From contig NC_089448.1 of NCBI RefSeq assembly GCF_026210795.1, forward strand, positions 372,001-436,000: DNA of 64,000 nucleotides. The letters run 5' to 3'. Positions 56,626 through 64,000 of the stretch are shown here, in pieces. Position numbers and translations under genes: made by a program. Each line of letters opens with the position of its first letter. The stretch's first letter is position 1. The notes below the pieces were generated by a model. The model was not told the origin of the DNA and did no database searches. It saw only the letters and a list, made by a program, of their open reading frames with translations. The DNA comes from Rhizophagus irregularis. Lineage: Eukaryota > Glomeromycota > Glomeromycetes > Glomerales > Glomeraceae.

Positions 56626-58193
56626 TCATGTGATTTCCTTCTTCACATGTGATACCCTTTATTTCATTCCTTTGTTGAGTTCTTTCCTTAATAACTTATT
56701 AACTCAACAAAATCCATCACCGTTGGTTCCACAATTTTTGTGTCCAAGTTCAATTCTTGGAGGTGATTTTCTTATTAATTAGATTAACTTCTTTTTTTCT
56801 TCTTTTATAGGGAGTTCCAGACGAAATTACAAACTAGATTTTAGGTAGAAAATATTTTTTTTGTTTTTTTTAGTGATGTTTTAACACTACTTATTTTCTT
56901 TTTCCTTCAATTAAAAAATACTATTATAGTTGGGGACTAGACCAACCAAAAAATAAAATTACCTAAGGGCGAATATCTTCATATCTTCATAGTTCCTGCC
57001 ACATAAATGTCTCCCAATACTTTATCTCTCGAACAAGAATTATTTTTTTTCGCGTTAAAGCAGGTGTTTTATAAGGCATTATGCAAGGTACTGTATTTTT
57101 AAATAATTTCGAGTATCTATTGGTTTGGAATGATGTCAAAAAACTTTCTAACAAAGCTTATTTCATCAAAAGTATTTGAAAGCATAGAGGAAGTATTGAG
57201 GAAGGCGGAGTCTCACTGGACAAAATTGAAAGACAAACTGGTCAAAAAAAATTGAACTGGAAGACCTTTTAATCCTATACCGAACATCTTGATATTATTC
57301 TATATTCTAATAATGGAAAATTCATAGCACTAGGGTGCCGAGATTTGTTCACCTTTATGAATCTATATGAGAAAAAACTTCGCCAAGATCATCTTAACTT
57401 TGAATTAGAACAAAAAAATTAGGCAAGTTTTTAATAAAGTCGTTCATTTTTTTGTTCAATAATTGTTGTTGAATAAAATTTTTGGTTCTAGTTCCACGTT
57501 TTATGAGCTTTGTCATATTTTCATGAAAATCTTTGTTAATTATAGTTAAATAATGCTTTTGATAGTGATGACGGCGGAATCTTTTTACGCTCATTCCATG
57601 GAGATTTGCGTCAGCATTCGCCACTTGCTCGCGGGTGGTTCATTCATTGGTAGCATCTTGCCGACACCTGCATTTATCTCAAGAACTGGTATACATTTTT
57701 TATCAATAATTCTGCAACGTCAGATGACATAAAGAACTCAAATAAAGACCAACAAGCGAGATATCGCTAAAAATTCAAACCTGAATTTTCTAACAGTACC
57801 AGTGCCCAACAACCTAAATGTACAATCCTTCTCCAGACCATCGGTTTATAATAATGATAATAAAATAATAGACAATTTATAAAGGGTCATTTGTCGAGCT
57901 GTCTTTAAAATCATAAAAAGTTAGAACGTACTAGTACGTACAGTAATTAGAGGCTTAGGGCAAATATCGAAAACTTTAAAAAGATATTTTGTCCTAATGG
58001 AACTAGAATACATGTTTCTAATATTTTAGAAAATTACATGTATTGACGTTCATACCATCTTAAACTATTAACAAATCATTATTTTTCTATTAATCCTTAC
58101 AAAATCATAACAAAATTCATTTGTTTTAAAACCTTAACAAAAATGTTTTGTATGTAAAGTACTTCTTATCAAGTTAACGTGGAATTGTTATAT
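56626..58193. other. Intergenic, nothing firm
   Basis: Mixed AT-rich sequence with a pyrimidine tract before AGGGAGTTCCAGACG (56812) that could be an acceptor site. The ORF 57394-57624 (minus) shows no recognisable content. No gene supported. Confidence 0.5.
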
Positions 58194-58210
58194 GAATTGC
58201 CCGGCAATTC
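58194..58210. other. 17-bp palindrome GAATTGCCCGGCAATTC
   Basis: A perfect inverted repeat about one central base, followed by AAAAAGCCCGGCCC and AGGCCGG motifs to 58265. The GC-rich cluster in AT-rich DNA resembles the end of a hAT-type element, but I find no partner end or target duplication. Confidence 0.4.
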
Positions 58211-58471
58211 CAAAAAGCCCGGCCCTTCAACTAGACCAATTTATAAACGGTTTATAGGCCGGTTCTGAGCTGTTCTTGTCTTTTTCATTTGATTTTTTTT
58301 ATTTTTTGATGTACGTATCCTATGTCATGTCTTGTAAATTGTCACATGATATTCTGATTAATTAAGCTTCTTTATACTTTTTGATAATCTATTCATTTAT
58401 ATTATTTATATTGAATTTCGCTATTAGCTGTTTTTTCCTTTAAAACGTCTTAATTTGTTAAAATAAATTTA

Positions 58472-58705
58472 GATGAACGATATCCAGGATTTTCTCCTAT
58501 ACCATAATATGATGAAAATAATAATGAATCTAGTGATATTGACAATGAACCTGAAATGAAAATATTTAGGAAGAAGCTTAGGATATAAGAAGAAAAAGGG
58601 ATAAGAAACAATGCTCTATTTGTAAATCATGATATCATCACGAAATTGTCCCAAAAGAATGTAAAGTATGATAAAGAAAATGCTTATTTTATCATTAATA
58701 TGAGG
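58472..58705 (+). pseudogene. Gene remnant with acidic stretch and Cys pair
   Basis: After a plausible acceptor (AAATTTAG) the frame reads DERYPGFSPIP, stop, YDENNNESSDIDNEPEMKIF. Further on another frame gives QCSICKS, stop, YHHEIVPKECKV. The C-x2-C followed by His/Cys could be a lost zinc finger. Family not recognised; clearly broken. Confidence 0.35.
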
Positions 58706-58719
58706 ACTATGAGGTACAT

Positions 58720-59085
58720 GATAATGGGCGTCCTTAACGTGTATATACATCTTACCAGAATTTAGGAGCTATACACTTGCACGTGATAGCGTTAACGTTA
58801 ATAGCCAGTTCGTACGTTAATATCGTACACCCCACTATACATTAAGGAACCCCATGATAATATGCATTAAGGTTAGGATCGGTGCGTGGCGTTATTATTG
58901 CGTTAGGGTTATTTTAGGATATTTAGTTTATGGGTTTATAGGTAAAAGTATATAAAGAAAATTAGGGCAATGGCAAATTTATTGTATATTTATGTATTAA
59001 AAATTGGTAAAATTAATAAAATTTATAAAAAATTTTGCGTTTTCATAATTTACATAATCGCGAAATCATGTTACATTGTGACAGG
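58720..59085. mobile_element. Possible LTR remnant
   Basis: A GC-richer block (CCTTAACGTG, GTTAACGTTAATAGCC, GGTGCGTGGCGTTATTATTG) is followed by AAAGTATATAAAG and AATAAA and ends CATGTTACA before TTGTGACAGG. The order of GC-rich part, TATA, poly(A) signal and CA terminus recalls an LTR. No target duplication or internal region was found, so this is weak. The following 59086-60690 is AT-rich with no gene supported. Confidence 0.25.
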
Positions 59086-60690
59086 TAGGATATTGCATAT
59101 CCCCTCGTATCAAGAAAATTTAATTATTTATTTTTAATCTTAAGCTCCAAATTGACAAATAAATTTCAGTACGATAAATTTCAACATATTGAGTAATTAA
59201 ACATTAGTTATTGATTGGTTATAAAAAAAAAAGAATGATTTTTTCTTTTTAGACTACCCATCCTTTAAGGCTTAAATAAAATAACTTTTCAATAAAAATC
59301 CATTTCCTTTAAATTAATTTTCGCTGTTCTTTTTATGATTTAAATGTAATCAATCGAGAAAATATTAGGTATGAAATACCTTAGATAAATAATTATTTAA
59401 ATTTGAATCTTTTTTCTTTTTTTAAGAAAAAAAAAATGAAATTACGAAAAATTTATAATACAACAAGAGTTCATGTTTAAAGGGAAGTTAGGACTATAAA
59501 ATGTAAAATATATGAAATGTGATTTATTTTGAACTTGTTCAATTTCTAATAAAATCATGACATTCGAATTTATAATAAATATTTTTTAACTTATATTAAT
59601 TTAATAATATTAGGCCGGTGACATTTATCAAGTAATTAGCAAAAAAATCTACGATTTGCACACATGATCTGGATATTTTCAATAATTATAAACTTTTTAT
59701 TGATCGATCATTGTTATCCTTAATTAAATGAAAATAACAGTTTAAACAATTCTAATTGGATAAATTTCAATACTTTTCACTGATTGGACTTTCTAAAATT
59801 AGTATACAAGAAAAAAAGAATTTTACCATATCGGAGTACCATCTTTTTGAAGAAAAAGGATAAGAAATGGGAAGCGGTAAATGAGTATTTGATGGAGTTA
59901 ATGAAGTATTTAGTAATTTATAGTAGGATTTAGTAAATGTGTAGGGATAGAATAAGGGTTATACCAGAAGTTTCTTTAACTTTAGTAAAATAAAGAGGAA
60001 GTATTAGACGCTATACTAGCCCTTTTACAATTACATCATATTTTAATACTTTTGGTGCATAATACTGCGAATTTATTAATTTGCGTTGCAAAAAAAAATA
60101 ATATACAGTACATTGACTTTTTGACTTTTTTCAGGTAATTTATTTAAGACTCTTGTCAAGAATTTCTTTTTATTTCAATGATGTTATGGTAATCAGTATC
60201 TCATCGGGAGTTGTATTTTTGTATAGTCTATGTAGTATACAATTATATAAAAAATAAATAAATAATTCATATGTATTTCAGATTTATAAAAATTTATATA
60301 ATAAAATTTACATTGGATAAATATAAGATTATAGACTCTACAAAAAATACACCTCCGATGTATGTTAATCATTATTTCGTAAACATAATAATGAACACAA
60401 TTTTTTTAATTGATAGACTGTGGAAATATGCTAATATACTAAAATTTTAGTTGAAACTGTTACTACCTTTATTGAAAATATTTTTATTTAAGATCATCTA
60501 TATGAAGTTCAATAAACTCTTTCTATCTTACATTTCAAACCCTTTCTTAAAAGAAAAAAAAAAATTATAGATATAATATATAAGAAATGAGATAAATAAA
60601 AAAATAGTAGTATAAGAAATATAACTTTGTAAAAAAACCAGCAATTTCTACTACACAAAGGATTACTTGCTTGTAAAAGGATTAAGTAAT

Positions 60691-63600
60691 CTAGATGTAT
60701 AAATAGCTTGTGTATGAGTAGTCAATTGGTTTACTTTCAATCATTAAAAGATTTTCTTTTCTATGTTCTTGAGTCTGTTCAAATTGTTTTCTAATTTCAT
60801 AATGATGTTCTTGTGCTGTTCGACAGCTCCCATTTAACAAATTATAAAATAAGTAAATCAATTCTTTTATTTCAACAGATCCCGGTCTATTGTCTGGATC
60901 TAAATTCCAACATTTTTTCATCAAGTCAATATAGCATTTTGGTGCAATTTTCTCATTTAATTCAGGCCTAACTCCACTGTATATATTTAATATTAGAGAC
61001 TTATCATGAGCACAATTAGCAAAAAGTTGTTTTCCAGTTGCAACAACGTACATAATCATACCAAAACTGTATATATCTGCTGCTCGAGTATAAGGTTTTC
61101 CTTTTAATACTTCAGGTGCCACGTAAGGCATAACTCCATAAATATTTGTTTTATCAGTATCTCCAATTTTTCTAAATAATCCTATATCAGAAATACATGC
61201 TTCATAACGATCATTAATATGATTATAATTATAATTAATATAATCTTTATCACCAGGATCCATTTTTGTAAATAATATATTTCCAATATGAAAATTACGA
61301 TGAACTATGTGATTTTGATGAATTTCATTAAGTCCATTAATAATATTAGCTAATGCACTTAATCCCTTAAGCCAATCAAAACTTTCGTGATTTTTTACTA
61401 GATAATTATTGAAAGTTCCACCTTCTGCATATTCAAATACCATAATATAATCATTTGTATTCGGATTTTGAGATATTCCATATATTTTAAGAATATTTTC
61501 CATTGATCTATTTGAGTATATTTTAACCTATTAGATAGTAATTTAATTTTAATAATTTTATATTATTACTGAAAAAAAAAAATTATGAAGAAATTACTTA
61601 CTTTATTTATAAATTCATCAAGAAAATTTTTGGAATTATGTAAACATTTCAAAGCAACTTTTGCATTTGGTTTTCTTTCCCATTTATATTCTTGTTTTCT
61701 TATTCCTTTCCATTGATGATTGATTTTTTTATCATATAATAAACCATCCTTCCATATTGCTGAATATACTGTAGAATAACATCTTTTACCTATTTCTCTA
61801 ATATCATCAAACTGATCATATGATATCCATTCAAATAATATTGTACCGCATATTTTAATGTTATAATCATTATTAATTAATCTCATTTCTTGAATCAAAT
61901 CATTAATTTTTTTGTTTTCATGACTTGTTTGACATGATGTACAACTTTTATTATTTATTTCAAGTTCACTATCATATTTTTTACCACATTTTTCACAATA
62001 ATATTTATCTTGAGAAACCAAAATATAATCATTTGTATTTGGATCTTGAGATATTCCATAACTCTCCTTAATTAAATATTTAATCTGTTAAATATAATAA
62101 GTTTATAAAGTTAAATCATTTATAAATAAATGGAAATAATAATGTTATGCAGGTGCGTTGCAACACACCTGCGTATAAATTTTAAATTACTTTCAATTTA
62201 TAGAAATTAGTACATACCTCATTTAAAAATTCATTATTACAAAAGCTTTGTGAATTATTTAAATATATTAATACAGCTTTCTCATTTAATTTTCTTTTAT
62301 ATTTCTTAGTTCTTTTACTATAATGTAATGATCCTTCCCTCCGTATTGCCGTAAAAATTCCACTTTTTCCTATTTCATTAACATTAATGAACTTATTATA
62401 TGGTATCCATTCAAATATCATATCATCACAATTATTAATTTTTAATTGTGTATTTTGAATTAAAATATTAACCTTCTCATTTCCGCTAGTCCAGTTTATA
62501 AAATTAATTTTTAAATGATTCATTTGACATAATTTACACCACTTTTCAAAATCACTATATTTAAATTCATAATTTTTCCCACATTTTTCACAATGAGTTT
62601 CATAATAATAATCGGAAAAAATCAAGATATAATCATTTGTATCTGGATCTTGAGATATTCCATACCCAATTTCTTTTTCAATCTATCAATATATATATAT
62701 ATATATAAAAATTAGTATTATTTAATATAATGATTAAAATTAAAGAAATTTAATTACCTTATCTATAATTTCTTCATCATTAGAATATTGTAGATAACTT
62801 AATGAAACTTTCACATATGATGTTCTTATCCATTCTTTTTTTTTAGTATCACAACGTAATGGACCATTTTTCCATATTGCTGTAGTTAAACAATTATCAC
62901 CTATTTCATTAACATCAATAAATTCATTGTATGATATCCATTCAAATATATCCCCATATCCATCATATTTTAATTGTATTTCTTGAATAAAATTATCAAT
63001 TTTTTCATTTCCACTAGTCCAATTTGTAAGATTATTTTTTAAATAATCACTTTGACATGATTTACATAATTCACGATTATATCTATCACCACATTTTTTA
63101 CAATAAAGATCAGAATATTCATTAATAAATACCAAAATATAAACTTTTGTATCTGGATTTTGAGATATTCCATAACATCCTGTTATTAAATATGATTCAA
63201 CCTATAAAAAATTAATATGCATTTATTAATATTCAAAACTAAATAAACTAAATTCATAGAAAATTTTTAATACCTTATTTATAAATTCATTAGTAATATT
63301 TTGTTAAATCATATAAATATTTTAAACAAACTTTTTCATATGAATTTCTTTTCCATACATCATTCCTCGTTTCATAATGTAAAAAACCATCTTTCCATAT
63401 TGCTTCAGTAAATCCTACTTTTTCATTTATCTCTTTAATTTCAATAAATTTACTGTATGGTATCCACTCAAATAATGTTTTATAACCCTTAATATTATTA
63501 AGTTTTAATTGCTTTTCTTGAATAAAATTATTAATTATTTCATTTCCACTAGTCCGGTTTGTAAGATTATTTATTGCATGATTTATTTGACATGGTTCAC

Positions 63601-64000
63601 AGTAATAATATTCAGTATATTCATTACCACATTTTTTACAATTATTCGTAAAATAATAATCGGAATAAACTAAAATATAATCTTTTGTAACTGGATCTCG
63701 AGACATCCCGTAGCATTCCTTTGTTAAATATGATTCAATCTATTAAAATACAAAAAAAAAAATGAAATTAATATATCTATTTAATACTCAAACTAAATCC
63801 ATAGAAAATTTTATTAACCTTATTTATAAATTCATCAGAATCATATAGATATTTTAAACAAACTTTTTCATATGATGAACTTCTTATCCATTCCTTTCCA
63901 ATATAGGATAATTTACCTTCTCCCCATGTTGCTCTAGTTAAACAATTATTCCCTATTTCTTTAACATCAACAAACTTATTGAATGGTATCCATTCAAATA
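60691..64000 (-). CDS. Second serial N-lobe kinase, 3' part, probable pseudokinase
   Basis: Partial; the 5' end lies beyond 64000. Exons (minus): beyond 64000-63819, 63739-63274, 63201-62758, 62682-62218, 62084-61602 and 61527-60691. The first five are N-lobe units with CEKCGKKY/CKKCGDRY and CKSCQ Cys pairs, NWTSGNE-I-NFIQE, FEWIPYNKF and AIWKDGLLHY, each starting with YGISQDP of the preceding lobe. The last unit keeps KVALK but has IGKRCYSTVY, not a proper glycine loop. The final exon is a C-lobe in which the catalytic Asp is Asn (HRNFHIGN; codon AAT) and DFG is DIG; YVAPE is present. Catalysis is therefore unlikely. Exon 63739-63274 is 466 nt, one base off, with a stop near its end: a frameshift or an assembly error. 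The tail also ends early; YTSRLL continues in another frame (about 60700). Confidence 0.75.
62149..62172. other. 24-bp palindrome in a kinase intron
   Basis: GCAGGTGCGTTG followed by CAACACACCTGC; the arms match at 11 of 12 positions. It sits in the intron between exons 62682-62218 and 62084-61602, a GC-rich island in an AT-rich intron. Possibly a footprint of a small insertion; no target duplication identified. Confidence 0.6.

Noticed and set aside
1-64000. tRNA or rRNA genes
   Set aside because: I scanned for cloverleaf ends and GGTTC-type T-loops and for conserved rRNA words and found none convincing; a covariance-model scan would be decisive.

Overview
The window looks like nuclear DNA of an arbuscular mycorrhizal fungus (Glomeromycotina, Rhizophagus-like). 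It is very AT-rich. Genes are split by short GTAAGT...TAG introns, intergenic space is long and full of transposon debris, and two families expanded in these fungi dominate: F-box/LRR-like proteins of about 495 aa, and kinase-like proteins with a Cys-pair/'NWTSGN'/'EWIPY' leader. This assignment comes from family recognition, not a database search.

Layout. 1-8.1 kb: a decayed MULE-like transposase gene, split inside an exon by a hAT-type MITE with a perfect 8-bp target duplication, then a three-helix membrane protein (6865-8052). 9.5-14 kb: two tandem F-box genes on the minus strand. 14-18 kb: an intact nine-exon kinase gene (15704-17969, minus). 18.8-24.4 kb: a decayed gene holding a second kind of hAT MITE, plus other MITEs and gene scraps. 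25.1-31.2 kb: a 13-exon kinase gene (minus) in which ten tandem N-lobe exons precede one C-lobe exon. 31.2-34.1 kb: strand-asymmetric minisatellites. 35.3-38.1 kb: a degraded LINE-ORF1-like gene and a partial hypothetical gene. 38.5-46.7 kb: a tandem segmental duplication, each unit carrying a decayed F-box remnant, an F-box gene and its promoter; individual units were later hit by a hAT MITE, a mariner-like MITE, a solo LTR and another MITE, so sister units serve as empty sites. 47.7-51.7 kb: a MITE, an F-box gene on plus and a dead F-box copy. 53-56.6 kb: orphan kinase-tail exons, a Sel1 fragment, a 155-bp tandem array, a small hydrophobic membrane protein and a duplicated hairpin unit. 60.7-64 kb: a second kinase gene with serial N-lobes, running off the window, with an HRN (not HRD) catalytic loop.

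The most unusual content is the pair of 'serial N-lobe' kinases. In the complete one I traced every splice junction: 13 exons join into one stop-free frame of 1,716 codons. Nine N-lobe repeats have lost the glycine loop; only the tenth, next to the C-lobe, keeps GGFS, VALK and the C-helix Glu. All repeat exons are phase 0 at both ends. In the smaller kinase, the tail exons are all phase 1 and multiples of three, so any of them could be skipped without a frameshift.

Functional links between genes are inference. F-box proteins would act as substrate receptors of SCF ubiquitin ligases, and the kinases would be signalling proteins. Both families sit in tandem, duplicating regions. Most intact F-box genes share a conserved upstream block, and the short core GGCGTAA in it also occurs upstream of the intact kinase.
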